From: Tardiphaga sp. 709
GTDB lineage: Bacteria; Pseudomonadota; Alphaproteobacteria; Rhizobiales; Xanthobacteraceae
Direction: 5' to 3'
DNA: 64,000 nt
Assembly (NCBI RefSeq): GCF_032401055.1
Contig: NZ_CP135529.1
Coordinates: 2,170,001 to 2,234,000, forward strand
Positions 26,354 to 35,322 of the stretch are shown here, piece by piece. The notes under the pieces are model-generated. The model made no database searches, was not told the DNA's origin, and saw only the letters and a program-made list of their open reading frames with translations. Numbering within the stretch: position 1 is the stretch's first letter; the number at the start of each line of letters is the position of its first letter. A program made the position numbers and the translations under genes.

Positions 26354-26806
26354 ATGAAGACTTACGACTTTGCTCCGCTTTGGCGCTCAAGCATTGGCTT
26401 CGATCGCCTGTTTGACCTCGTGGATGCCGCTCAGCGCGCCAACGAGGACAGTTTCCCCCCATACAATATCGAACGTGTCGGAGATGATCGATACCTCATC
26501 TCGCTTGCTCTGGCGGGTTTTTCGCCGGACGAGATCAGCTTGACGGCAGAGCAGAACGTTCTGACGGTCGAGGGCCGCAAGGGCGAACAGAAGCGTGACT
26601 TCCTTTTCCAGGGCATTTCTGGTCGCGCGTTCAAGCGGCAATTCAACCTCGCCGACCATGTCCAGGTAACCAGCGCGACTTTCGAGAACGGCCTCCTGCA
26701 GATCAACCTGATCCGCGAGATTCCCGAGGCCATGAAGCCGCGAAAGATCGCCATCAACGCAGGCCCGCGCTCAAACGTCGAGCAACTTGAAGCCAAGGCG
26801 GCCTGA
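26354..26806 (+). CDS. Small heat-shock protein Hsp20 (IbpA-like)
   Basis: 150 aa. ATP-independent chaperone that holds unfolding proteins. N-terminal arm MKTYDFAPLWRSSIGFDRLF, alpha-crystallin domain (about 35-130) with YNIERVGDDRYLISLALAGF, LTVEGRKGE, GRAFKRQFNLADHV and GLLQINLIREIPE. This is the class-A rhizobial type. Its translation is probably controlled by the ROSE-like leader, and an rpoH-type gene follows in the same direction. Confidence 0.95.
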   Translation: MKTYDFAPLWRSSIGFDRLFDLVDAAQRANEDSFPPYNIERVGDDRYLISLALAGFSPDEISLTAEQNVLTVEGRKGEQKRDFLFQGISGRAFKRQFNLADHVQVTSATFENGLLQINLIREIPEAMKPRKIAINAGPRSNVEQLEAKAA

Positions 26807-26915
26807 CGCCTATTCGATCACTTCGTGCAATCGTTCCGCGATGGCTTCGGCCGTCGCGGATACGCGCGATATTCGAATGGCGCGCTGATCGTCGTGAAGT
26901 CAACAGGAGGCAGTG

Positions 26916-27796
26916 ATGACCCAATTCGCACTTCCAGCGTTGGCCGCTGGAGAGGGCCTTACGAGCTATCTCACCGCGATTAAGCAGTTTCCTCTCCTCA
27001 AACCTGAAGAGGAGCTCGCCTACGCCAGGCGCTTACGCGAACACGGCGACAGGAACGCTGCCTATCATCTTGTGACCAGCCATCTCCGGCTGGTCGCCAA
27101 ATTGGCGATGCGCTATCGCGGCTATGGGCTGCCCATCGCTGATGTCATTTCGGAAGGCAACATCGGCCTGATGCAAGCCGTGAAGCGATTTGATCCGTCT
27201 AAAGGTTTCAAGCTTGCGACTACGCCACCTGGTGGATCAAGGCAACGATCCAAGATTACATCCTGCGGTCGTGGTCGATCGTCCAGATTAGCGCCAAGTC
27301 CACCCAAAAGCGGCTGTTCTTTAACCTGCGTCGCTTGAAGAGCAAGATCGCAGCGCTCGAAGAAGGCGATATGCAGCCCGACCACGTAGCAACGATAGCG
27401 CGCCGCTTGAATGTGCCTGAACGCGAGGTCATTGAGATGAACCGGCGGTTCCTCGGAGACATGTCGCTCAATGCGGCTTCACGAGTGGACGAAGAAGAAG
27501 GCGCTGAGTGGCAGGAGCGCTTGGCCGACCCAACGTCGAATTTTGAAGACGACGTCGCGGAACGCAGCGAACTTAACTGGAGGCGGCAGATCCTCGGGCA
27601 AGCGCTCGCCCATCTGAAACCGAGAGAGCAGCGTATCATCGAAGCACGATGGCTGTCGGATACCCCTCTTACACTTGACGACCTGGCCGCAGAACTGGGC
27701 GTGTCACGCGAGCGTGTGCGGCAGGTGGAAGTCAGGGCACTCGAAAAGGCCCGGGCGTATGCAGCTTTGCTCGCCGGAGACATGGGCGCGAAGTAA
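26916..27796 (+). pseudogene. rpoH: RpoH-type heat-shock sigma factor, frameshifted
   Basis: ATG at 26916 after AGGAGGCAGTG. Region 1.2/2 is intact (EGLTSYLTAIKQFPLLKPEEE, HLRLVAKLAMRYRGYGLP, ADVISEGNIGLMQAVKRFDP). After FKLAT a base is missing at 27220/27221; adding one gives TYATWWIKATIQDYILRSWS, then the sigma-32 stretch STQKRLFFNLRRLKSKI and region 4 (LTLDDLAAELGVSRERVRQVEVRALEK) to 27796. Without it the frame ends at 27338. Alphaproteobacteria carry several rpoH copies. Either this copy is newly dead or the assembly lost a base. Confidence 0.82.
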
Positions 27797-27828
27797 TTCG
27801 ATCCGAGCGGGCTCGACGGGAGGCGACA

Positions 27829-28518
27829 TTAGCTTTCCAAGCGCTCCACCCATTGGGAGATGGTGAGCGCAATTTCCGCCACTACGTCCTGGTCGGTCCG
27901 GCCGCTGCGGGCCAGGATATGAAAGCCGTGATCGGCGCCATCGATTAGGTGAGAGGTTGCCCTCGATCTCAATCCCTTGCAAACTTGGCGAAGGAGCACG
28001 GGCTCCGCCAACTTATCACGCGTTCCCTGGATGAAGAGCATGGGGATCCGAATGCGTGCAAGGTGTTCGGCCCTTGTGATCGAAGGTTTACCGGTCGGAT
28101 GCAGGGGGAAACCGACAAAGGCCAGCCCGCGTACATCTTCGATCGGATCTTCTGCTTGCGCCTGCGAGGTCATGCGCCCGCCGAATGATTTGCCACCCGC
28201 GATAATAGGCATGCCGCGGCATCGACGGCGGGCGTCCACCACGGCCAATCGTATGGCCGCATGCGCAACAGCCGGAGTGTCGGGGCGTTTGATGCCCTTC
28301 TCCATGAACGGGAACTGGAAGCGCAAGGTCGCGATGCCATGGCCATAAAGCTTTGCAGCGACATCTTCCATGAACGGGTGCGCCATGCCTGCGCCTGCAC
28401 CGTGGGCGAAGACGAAACAGGCTTGCGCGTTCCGCGGCTTCATCAGGAGGGCTGAAAGCGCGAGCGCGTCCTTGCTCTTCAGCGTCAGGGGCGTTACGCG
28501 CGGCAGCCGGGTGTTCAT
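27829..28518 (-). CDS. Alpha/beta hydrolase (KANL3/Tex30-like)
   Basis: 229 aa. Fold markers: FVFAHGAGAGMAHPFM (oxyanion region), nucleophile elbow GGKSFGGRM with Ser, acidic residue in FIQGTRDKLAEP and the histidine in DGADHGFHI. The family resembles dienelactone hydrolase and YdeN-like serine hydrolases; substrate unknown. ATG at 28518 overlaps the stop of the DUF763 gene (ATGA), so the two are translationally coupled. The longer open frame to 29292 is only overlap with that gene. Confidence 0.85.
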   Translation of the reverse strand: MNTRLPRVTPLTLKSKDALALSALLMKPRNAQACFVFAHGAGAGMAHPFMEDVAAKLYGHGIATLRFQFPFMEKGIKRPDTPAVAHAAIRLAVVDARRRCRGMPIIAGGKSFGGRMTSQAQAEDPIEDVRGLAFVGFPLHPTGKPSITRAEHLARIRIPMLFIQGTRDKLAEPVLLRQVCKGLRSRATSHLIDGADHGFHILARSGRTDQDVVAEIALTISQWVERLES

Positions 28519-29759
28519 TTCGCTGCCGACCGCTCGCCGAATCGCTCCTCCTCCAAGCCGAAGACCGAGCGACCGCCGAGCGCGGAGGATGCCTGTAATT
28601 CGCCATCCACGAAATCCTCGAAGGACGGACCGCTTGCCGTTTGTTCGAGGCGGCGAGCCTGGTCGTCGAGCCGTTTCAGAGTCTGCATCTCCTCGTCTCG
28701 GCCGAGCTTGGCGTTCTGGACGGCTGTCTTCAGCACGCGGATGGTCTCGTCGTAGACCTTGATCGGCACCGGGTACGGGTGACGATCCTTGCCTCCATGG
28801 GCGAGTGAAAACCGCGCCGGGTCGCGGAAGCGGTACGGCGCGCCATGGACGACCTCGGCCACCATCGCAAGCGAGCGGACCGTCCGTGCGCCGACGCCCG
28901 GCGTGAGCAGTAGCTCGGGAAAGTCGAGCGGCCCGCGCTCGGCAGCCGCGGCGAGCGTGCCATGAAGGCGCCGGGTGAACACATCGCTCGAGCGGACATC
29001 GTGATGCGCCGGCATGACGAGATGCGGCAGGAGGGGCTGGGCAGGCGCGCTGCCAGTCAGCGCCGCGAACTCGTCGACGATGCCGTCGGGTCCCAAAGCC
29101 ATCAGCAGGTCCAGTTGCGCTGTTCGGGAAGGCGCGGCACGCCCATCCGTCAGATTGACGACGTTTCCTTGAAACGGACCATCGATGGCGCTGTGCGGTT
29201 CGTCGACGAAACTCGTCAGGCTCTCGGAATGCCAATGATAGCGACGGGCCTGTTTCTTGTCGCCGTTCATGCCCTGCTGGACCACCGTCCATTTGCCCTC
29301 GTCGGTGACGAAGAAGCCGTGCAGGTAAAGATCGAAGCCATCCTGGACCGCTGCGCTATCGACCTTGGCGACGAGACGGCTCGCGCGCGTCAGGGCGGCC
29401 CCGTCGAATCCGATGCGGTCGCCGAGCGCGTGAAGTTCGTCAGGAGTTTTCCGCGAATGCTGGCCCCGACCTCCGCAGACGTGGATGCCGAGTTCGTCCT
29501 GCAGCGGACCCAGGCCGCGCTTGAGAGCACCGATGACGCTGGTCGTGATCCCGGACGAATGCCAGTCCATTCCCATCACGGCACCGAAGGATTGAAACCA
29601 GAACGGATGGGACAGCCGCCGCAAAAATTCGTCGCGACCGTAATGGTGGACGATCGCCTGGGCGACGATGGCACCGAGCGCTGACATGCGCGAGGCCAGC
29701 CATGGCGGAACCCGTCCACCATGCAAAGGAAGATCGGCGCTGCCGGTCCGTTTCGCCAT
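28515..29759 (-). CDS. DUF763 domain protein
   Basis: 414 aa. Opens GSADLPLHGGRVPPWL and carries the family blocks WHSSGITTSVIGALKRGL, HVCGGRGQHSRKTPDEL and ARRYHWHSESLTSF. DUF763 proteins are found in thermophiles and bacteria, often near DNA-repair genes, and their biochemistry is not settled; conserved His, Arg and Asp suggest a nuclease-like or nucleotide-processing enzyme (inference). Start at 29759 after GAGGACGA. It lies 28 bases behind alkB. Confidence 0.85.
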   Translation of the reverse strand: MAKRTGSADLPLHGGRVPPWLASRMSALGAIVAQAIVHHYGRDEFLRRLSHPFWFQSFGAVMGMDWHSSGITTSVIGALKRGLGPLQDELGIHVCGGRGQHSRKTPDELHALGDRIGFDGAALTRASRLVAKVDSAAVQDGFDLYLHGFFVTDEGKWTVVQQGMNGDKKQARRYHWHSESLTSFVDEPHSAIDGPFQGNVVNLTDGRAAPSRTAQLDLLMALGPDGIVDEFAALTGSAPAQPLLPHLVMPAHHDVRSSDVFTRRLHGTLAAAAERGPLDFPELLLTPGVGARTVRSLAMVAEVVHGAPYRFRDPARFSLAHGGKDRHPYPVPIKVYDETIRVLKTAVQNAKLGRDEEMQTLKRLDDQARRLEQTASGPSFEDFVDGELQASSALGGRSVFGLEEERFGERSAAK

Positions 29760-29787
29760 TCGTCCTCGATATCCGATTCTTTGCCAT

Positions 29788-30345
29788 TTAGGGGCTACGC
29801 TCGACCATCGTCCGGAAGGTGATGGAGTAGCGTTTGGCTTCGACGGCCGGAATGCTGTGTTCCCATACCGACCGCGCCTCGCCGGACATCATGTAGATCG
29901 AACGGGACTTCGCTTCGAGGGTGAAACGCTCGAACTTGGTCGAAGCGGGCCTGCGAAATCGGAACTTGCATATCGCGCCCAGCGACAGGCCGAAGATCCG
30001 GTCGAAGTGCGGCTTGTCCCTGTGCCAACCGATCCCGACGCCGACGTCGTATTCGGTGCAGAGGACTTGCTGTATTCGCGTACTGGGTCCACCGAAAGTC
30101 TCGACGCGATGTGAGACATCGGAGAGCCATTGAGGAATTGGCTCGGCTTCAACGAGGTGGCGTGCCGTATAGTCGTAGCTGAACCCGAAGGAGGCTACGC
30201 GACGCTTGCCCTCATACTGGCCGAACTGAAACGGCTGGAGGGGCAAGTCGGCCACTTGGGCTATAAGGTCGAGCGCTTCCGCTGCCGAAACGAAGTCTTC
30301 GGCATACCGGAGTCCATCGGGACCTGGCGTGTTTTCCGCAAACAA
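29788..30345 (-). CDS. alkB: AlkB-like 2-oxoglutarate/Fe(II) dioxygenase
   Basis: 185 aa from TTG at 30345. Fe ligands in GWHRDKPHFD (His and Asp) and in VWEHSIPAVEAKRYSITFR (His), the latter also carrying the Arg residues for 2-oxoglutarate. AlkB-family enzymes reverse alkylation damage of DNA or RNA by oxidative demethylation. In-frame codons before the TTG read SDQFS and start with a CTG at 30363; homologues usually begin MSDQFSLF, so the natural ATG may have changed to CTG. First gene of the alkB - DUF763 - hydrolase operon. Confidence 0.88.
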   Translation of the reverse strand: MFAENTPGPDGLRYAEDFVSAAEALDLIAQVADLPLQPFQFGQYEGKRRVASFGFSYDYTARHLVEAEPIPQWLSDVSHRVETFGGPSTRIQQVLCTEYDVGVGIGWHRDKPHFDRIFGLSLGAICKFRFRRPASTKFERFTLEAKSRSIYMMSGEARSVWEHSIPAVEAKRYSITFRTMVERSP

Positions 30346-30443
30346 ACTGAATTGGTCGGACAGTGGATTCTACCAAGGCTGTGGATCTACGACCTAGTTA
30401 TGGAGCCGCAGCGCAAAGTCAAAGGTCAGGGGGATCCCGCACA

Positions 30444-30548
30444 TCATAACCAACCAAATAAGAACGGGGCGTACGCGATCGCGAGGAGAATAAGCGCCAG
30501 TGGAAAAGCGGTTGCAATGAAGATTGTATCCATGTTGCGAGGCTGCAT
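30444..30548 (-). CDS. Possible 34-residue membrane peptide
   Basis: Frame MQPRNMDTIFIATAFPLAL, continuing to FLFGWL, forms one hydrophobic helix. No ribosome binding site is seen before either ATG (30548 or 30533). Kept as a low-confidence candidate because such peptides recur in rhizobia. Confidence 0.3.
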   Translation of the reverse strand: MQPRNMDTIFIATAFPLALILLAIAYAPFLFGWL

Positions 30549-30591
30549 GGTTACGAAACCGAACAATCGGAGTTCCGTTCCAATTCCCGCC

Positions 30592-31209
30592 TCAGTCGCC
30601 GCCCTTCTTGGCCCGACGTAGCGCGGCGCCCAGCTTCTCCCGTTGCTGTTCCCAGCGCCGTCGTTCGGCCTCCGCGCGATTGTCGATTTCGTCGCGTTTC
30701 GCCTGTATCGCGGCATCTCTCACGTCGTGCTCCTGTTCAGCGGCATCAAAGGCTACTTGTGCGCTTGCAACCTGCGCTGCTTTCCGTTCTCGCTGCTTGA
30801 TCCTGGCTCGCTCTTCCTTGCGCTGGTCGGCTTCGCGTTTCCGCTGCTGTTTGTCGAAGGTGGCCGCGGCTCTACGTGCTTCCGCGTTGTCGACTTTGGT
30901 CGCTTTGGCCTGAGGAGCCACCGGCTTCCGCGGAATTGACACTTTCTTGCCGGCCGCAAGGCCTTTCGGAAGTTCGCTCGTCTCCTTGAACGCGCCATTG
31001 GTGCCGACCGCTCTCCGCAAAACGATGCCGGGATGCGCGATCGTTGCCGAGACGATTGCAGGGTCGTCGGTCTCCTCGGCGAAGCCCTGGTGAAACAGGT
31101 TGCTGTCGGCGCCCCAGATGTCGAGCGCGGCCTTCATGGACGGCGCGGCAACGGCCAGGTCGAAAAAGCCGATCGATGTCTGGTAGGTCTTGAGCTTCCG
31201 GGCCATCAC
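30592..31209 (-). CDS. Hypothetical protein with long charged helix (TolA-like annotation)
   Basis: 205 aa. N-terminal folded part (KLKTYQTSIGFFDLAVAAPS, DIWGADSNLFHQGFAEETDD) and a C-terminal coiled coil of about 95 residues rich in Lys, Arg, Glu, Gln and Ala. Rhizobial relatives are often labelled cell-envelope TolA-like on the basis of the coiled coil only. Start overlaps the stop of the gene at 31206 (ATGA), so these two form a unit. Confidence 0.65.
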   Translation of the reverse strand: MMARKLKTYQTSIGFFDLAVAAPSMKAALDIWGADSNLFHQGFAEETDDPAIVSATIAHPGIVLRRAVGTNGAFKETSELPKGLAAGKKVSIPRKPVAPQAKATKVDNAEARRAAATFDKQQRKREADQRKEERARIKQRERKAAQVASAQVAFDAAEQEHDVRDAAIQAKRDEIDNRAEAERRRWEQQREKLGAALRRAKKGGD

Positions 31210-31460
31210 TCGCAGGCCGGACAGGTGTCCGCCAGGCCATCGAGTACTTTCTCGATGGCTTTCACCCGTTGCTCCTTGTTCTTACCGGAGAACTTTCGAT
31301 GTTCGGCGATCGATCTTGCATAATCCACGGCATGGTGGCTGTGACGAAGGCGCAGATAGCCGTGATCCGGACAGGGCGCGATGGCATGGGCCTCAAGGAG
31401 GATATCCGTCGCCCACAGGGATAGAGTCTCGGCGTCGTTCGTGTTCTTCGACATAGTCAC
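31206..31460 (-). CDS. Small PCPDHGY/HSHHAVDYA-motif protein (intact copy)
   Basis: 84 aa; the third codon (ATG at 31454) is an alternative start. Conserved block ILLEAHAIAPCPDHGYLRLR then HSHHAVDYA, and a C-terminal helix ending ADTCPACE. Cys and His spacing suggests a small metal site. Paralogue of the frameshifted gene at 18423-18663. Function unknown. Confidence 0.7.
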   Translation of the reverse strand: MTMSKNTNDAETLSLWATDILLEAHAIAPCPDHGYLRLRHSHHAVDYARSIAEHRKFSGKNKEQRVKAIEKVLDGLADTCPACE

Positions 31461-31782
31461 GTCTCTCTAGGGAATTTCGTCCCGAGAATGGGATTTGGCG
31501 TTGACCGGAAATCAGACATGCCGTTTCGGTGTTTTGACATTCGAGAATGTGGTCATCGTCGGGCACGGCTTGAAAACAGCTAAGCTATTCTTGAGTTCCT
31601 TCTCGGTCGGAAAGGCATTCACCATGCCTTGCGTCAGAGCTTCCGCCACCGATCGGCGATACCGGCGGTCGCCGTATCTTTTCGCTTTCGAAGACGTGTT
31701 CTAAAGCCTCGGGTCGATGGAACCAGACCGCGAGTTGAGCGATTGCAAGTAGCTATCCACCGCGGCCAAAAGGCGTAGGTCG
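31461..31782. other. Intergenic, no gene supported
   Basis: Contains no frame with a credible start or domain; divergent promoters for 31460 and 31783 must lie here. Confidence 0.35.
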
Positions 31783-32115
31783 TTGCTACAGAATGGGCTC
31801 TATAGCATTGCGTTCAATGCCGGCCTGGGCGGGTCCGGAGGTGCCGGCGTCGTCGTGCTCTGTGACGGCGTTTTGCTTGGGGGCGATTCTTCTCTGCTGT
31901 ACAAAGGCGCTTACTCGCAACGAGACGGGAAGTTCGAAGCGACTGTACGGACATCGCGTCACGCCAACGAAATCCCGTCCCTGTTCGGGCTGGACGAGGC
32001 GACGCTGAGCTTCGCCGGGACCATCATTCGGGGAGACGCACGCGGCTTCGGCGCTTCCCCTCAGGTGCCAGACATCAGGTTGGAGGTCCATCTCAAGTTC
32101 AGGGCGCCCATCTGA
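31783..32115 (+). CDS. GrlR-family regulatory protein
   Basis: 110 aa from a TTG at 31783 (AAAAGGCGTAGG upstream). The sequence NGLYSIAFNAGLGGSGGAGV, VVVLCDGVLLGGDSSLLYKG and FGLDEATLSFAGTI fits the T3SS-regulator GrlR / related beta-barrel family, which also occurs in rhizobia without a secretion system. In enteropathogens GrlR binds and blocks the activator GrlA; no partner is seen here. Convergent with the BLUF gene, nine bases apart. Confidence 0.6.
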   Translation: MLQNGLYSIAFNAGLGGSGGAGVVVLCDGVLLGGDSSLLYKGAYSQRDGKFEATVRTSRHANEIPSLFGLDEATLSFAGTIIRGDARGFGASPQVPDIRLEVHLKFRAPI

Positions 32116-32123
32116 GGGATTGT

Positions 32124-32531
32124 TTAGGTCTGGTTTTGGCTGCACGCCAACAGGAACTCCAGAGCCGACATAGCATCTAGATATCGCAATTTCACACGGC
32201 CGTTCAACCCAACGGCCTCGGTAACTAACGTCTGATCCGGCACCCGCTTGAAGCCCATTGCCCAGTTCGGAAACAGTCGATCACCATATGCAAGGCCGCG
32301 CTGGAGCAAGCTGATATCTCGATGCCGCGGATCGACGCTGATGCGGCTGTAAACTTCGATCACATTCTCCGGCTCTCCCTCAAGCACCTGGAGAAAGTCG
32401 CCGTCCGAATGGACAAGCATGCCTGTTATATGCGCCACATCATTCCGGGCCCTTGCCTTTTGCAGTAGCTCGGAAAGATCCCCGGATGAAAATGGCTCAT
32501 TTGCAGTGCTAAGATACAAAATTCGAAACAC
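32124..32531 (-). CDS. BLUF-domain blue-light sensor protein
   Basis: 135 aa, a short BLUF protein with a C-terminal extension of about 40 residues. FAD-binding and switch residues have the right spacing: Y6 (ILYLS), N30 (ARNDVAHITGML), Q48 (FLQVLEGEP) and W90 (FPNWAMGF); the Tyr-Asn-Gln distances (24 and 18) equal those of AppA. Light changes the flavin hydrogen bonding and should alter binding to a partner. No effector domain is attached, so the partner acts in trans. Confidence 0.92.
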   Translation of the reverse strand: MFRILYLSTANEPFSSGDLSELLQKARARNDVAHITGMLVHSDGDFLQVLEGEPENVIEVYSRISVDPRHRDISLLQRGLAYGDRLFPNWAMGFKRVPDQTLVTEAVGLNGRVKLRYLDAMSALEFLLACSQNQT

Positions 32532-32778
32532 GAACGACCTCCATACCCGTCAACGCCGGGTTCCAAAGAGAGTTCAACCCGTAGACGATCACGCCGCCCC
32601 CGAGCTCGCCGGAACAGGTGTCATCAAGTTTGACGGGAGGCCCCCCGACTTGTCCATGGCCACGGCGGCTTCAATGCCCGCTCATCACCCCATTTTACGG
32701 TACGATCCCGGTGACGTTGCGATAAGGCATGTCTGGCGCCGGCTTCTTCAGAAAGACGGGAGTAAGTTGATCGGGTCT

Positions 32779-35322
32779 CTAACCGATTGAGGCTTCCAGA
32801 AATCTGGCCGTGCGGCTTTCGGCGTTGCGCGCAACATGTTGCGGTTCGCCGGCGGTCACGACGGACCCGCCCTCATTGCCTGCGCCGGGGCCCATATCGA
32901 TTACCCAATCACTTTCGGCGACCACTGCCATATCGTGTTCGACGACGACTACCGTGTTGCCGGCATCCACCAGGCCTTGAAGCTGCAGCATTAGCTTTTC
33001 AATGTCTGAGGGATGCAATCCAGTCGTCGGCTCATCCAGTACATATAGTGCCGACCCGCGCTGAGCTCGTTGCAACTCGGTAGCGAGCTTGATCCGTTGG
33101 GCTTCGCCGCCACTGAGCTCCGTTGCGGACTGACCGAGTTTGATATAACCGAGGCCTACCTCTCGAATGACACCGAGCGAACGTGCTAGTAGCGGATCTT
33201 TCTCGAAAAAAACGAACGCATCGTCCACCGTCATGCCCAACACGTCGGCAATGGATTTGTCCCGGATCTTGATTTCCAACGTCTTCGCGTTGTAGCGCGA
33301 CCCATGACAGGTCGGACATGGCGCGTAGACTGACGGGAGGAAAAGCAATTCGACGGTGACGAAGCCCTCACCCAGACAGGTTTCGCAACGTCCTTTGGCG
33401 ACATTGAAAGAAAAGCGGCCGGCATCATAGTGCCGTGTCTTGGCCTGCTTCGTGGCCGCGAACAGCTTTCTGACGTGATCGAAAAGTCCTGTATAGGTTG
33501 CGAGATTCGACCGCGGAGTTCGCCCGATCGGCTTTTGATCGACGACAACGAGACGTTTTATGTGCTCCATGCCCCCGACGATGTTGCCGCCAAGTGTTTG
33601 AACGGCGGTTTCCAGAAGGTCTCCTTCGTCCGGAGCGCCCCGGTCCTCTTCGCCCCTCTTGTGCCCCAATATTTCCCCAACCTTCTCGACCAGAAATTGA
33701 GTGATCAAGCTGGACTTGCCCGACCCCGAGATGCCGGTCACCGCGGTAAACACACCGACAGGAATGTCGACGTCGAGGTCGTTGAGATTGTTGCGGGTGA
33801 CACCGCGAAGTTGTAGCTGACCTCGCGGGAGACGGTGCCTGCGGTCGATGGCCTTCGCGTTTCCGAACAGGTGGCGCCTTGTTTCAGACGCCTCGACGTC
33901 GGCAAGTCCTTTAGGGATGCCGCTGTAAAGCACCTCGCCCCCGTGAACGCCCGCGGCGGGGCCGACATCAACTATCCAGTCCGCGTGGCGGACGACATCC
34001 AATTCATGTTCGACGACGAAAAGCGAATTGCCTGCTGCCTTGAGCCGGTCCAGCGCTCGCAGGAGAGCTTCGGTGTCGGCTGGATGAAGCCCAGCGGAGG
34101 GCTCATCCAGAACATACACCACGCCAAACAGGTTCGACCTGACTTGTGTCGCCAGCCGGAGCCGCTGCAATTCGCCGGGGGACAGTGTCGGCGTGCTGCG
34201 CTCGAGGGCGAGATATCCCAGGCCGAGATCGAGCAGAACCGCCAATCTCCCATTCAGATCTTCCAGAATGCGCTGAACCACGAGAGCTTTTTCCGGATGG
34301 TCTTTGGGCGTATGAGCTTTGCCTTCCAGATACGGCACGATCAACTCGCGAACGCCCCTTAAAGGAAGCTCAGACAGTTCCGCAATATCCAAGCCTGCGA
34401 ATTTGACCGAGAGGGCCTCGGGCTTAAGCCGTTTTCCCCGACATACCGGGCAACGGCCGCTCAGCATGAATTGCGAAACCCGCCTCTTCATCATCGCGCT
34501 CTGCGTTGTTGCGAACGTCTGCAAGACGTATTTGCGTACGCCGGTGAAGGTGCCGTGATAACTCGGCTCTTCCTTGCGTTTGAGGGCTCGCCTCACCTCA
34601 GCTGGCGTGTAGCCTGCATATACCGGGACGGTGGGCTGTTCCTCGGTAAAGAGTATCCAGTCGCGGGTCTTCTTCGGCAGTTTGCGCCAAGGCGTGTCTA
34701 CGTCATGACCGAGAGTTACCAGGATGTCCCTCAGATTTTGTCCCTGCCAGGCGCTTGGCCAAGCCGCCACGGCTCGTTCCCTTATGGTGAGCTTGTCATC
34801 GGGGACCATCGAGGCCTCGGTAATATCGTGGATCCGACCGATTCCGTGACAGTGAGGACAAGCTCCTTCGGGAGTGTTGGGCGAAAATGACTCGGCATAG
34901 AGCAGTGGTTGTCCACGCGGGTAATCGCCGGCGCGCGAATACAGCATGCGCAGCAGGTTCGACAATGTCGTCACGCTGCCGACCGACGAGCGTGTCGTCG
35001 GAGATCCGCGTTGCTGCTGTAAAGCCACGGCTGGTGGTAGACCTTCGATTTCGTCCACCTCAGGAATGGACATCTGATTGAACAATCTTCTCGCGTAAGG
35101 GGACACCGACTCAAGATAACGCCGCTGCGCCTCGGCATAGAGCGTGCCGAAGGCCAGCGAGGACTTGCCCGATCCCGACACCCCTGTAAAAACGACAAGT
35201 GCATTGCGGGGAATGTCGACGTCGATATTCTTCAGATTGTGCTCGCGAGCTCCGCGAACACGCACGAAGCCCTCATCGACGGCCGAGTCGGCACCGTACG
35301 AACCACCTCTTCCTGCGTGCAT
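32779..35322 (-). CDS. UvrA-like excinuclease ATPase (UvrA2 class)
   Basis: 847 aa from the ATG at 35322 (GGAAGGGCAAG before it); the frame is open to 35538 but the added residues are not UvrA-like. Two ABC modules: GVSGSGKSSLA and GISGSGKSSLI (Walker A), LSPGELQRLRLATQ and LSGGEAQRIKLATEL (signatures), VLDEPSAGLHP and VLDEPTTGLHP (Walker B). Zinc sites CPHCHGIGR, CPVCRGKR and CETCLGEG with CPTCHGSR. Shorter than canonical UvrA, as in UvrA2, which supplements nucleotide-excision repair or resistance to DNA-binding drugs. A 17-bp repeat covers its last codons and recurs upstream of the gene. Confidence 0.92.
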   Translation of the reverse strand: MHAGRGGSYGADSAVDEGFVRVRGAREHNLKNIDVDIPRNALVVFTGVSGSGKSSLAFGTLYAEAQRRYLESVSPYARRLFNQMSIPEVDEIEGLPPAVALQQQRGSPTTRSSVGSVTTLSNLLRMLYSRAGDYPRGQPLLYAESFSPNTPEGACPHCHGIGRIHDITEASMVPDDKLTIRERAVAAWPSAWQGQNLRDILVTLGHDVDTPWRKLPKKTRDWILFTEEQPTVPVYAGYTPAEVRRALKRKEEPSYHGTFTGVRKYVLQTFATTQSAMMKRRVSQFMLSGRCPVCRGKRLKPEALSVKFAGLDIAELSELPLRGVRELIVPYLEGKAHTPKDHPEKALVVQRILEDLNGRLAVLLDLGLGYLALERSTPTLSPGELQRLRLATQVRSNLFGVVYVLDEPSAGLHPADTEALLRALDRLKAAGNSLFVVEHELDVVRHADWIVDVGPAAGVHGGEVLYSGIPKGLADVEASETRRHLFGNAKAIDRRHRLPRGQLQLRGVTRNNLNDLDVDIPVGVFTAVTGISGSGKSSLITQFLVEKVGEILGHKRGEEDRGAPDEGDLLETAVQTLGGNIVGGMEHIKRLVVVDQKPIGRTPRSNLATYTGLFDHVRKLFAATKQAKTRHYDAGRFSFNVAKGRCETCLGEGFVTVELLFLPSVYAPCPTCHGSRYNAKTLEIKIRDKSIADVLGMTVDDAFVFFEKDPLLARSLGVIREVGLGYIKLGQSATELSGGEAQRIKLATELQRAQRGSALYVLDEPTTGLHPSDIEKLMLQLQGLVDAGNTVVVVEHDMAVVAESDWVIDMGPGAGNEGGSVVTAGEPQHVARNAESRTARFLEASIG
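32780..32796. repeat. 17-bp direct repeat, copy 1 (3' end of uvrA-like gene)
   Basis: TAACCGATTGAGGCTTC, identical to 35546-35562. It encodes the last residues (EASIG) and most of the stop of the UvrA-like gene. Confidence 0.75.

Noticed and set aside
28519-29292. N-terminal extension of the hydrolase frame (487 codons in total)
   Set aside because: Arg/Pro/Ser-rich reading of the DUF763 gene in another frame; the ATGA start at 28518 fits the hydrolase family.
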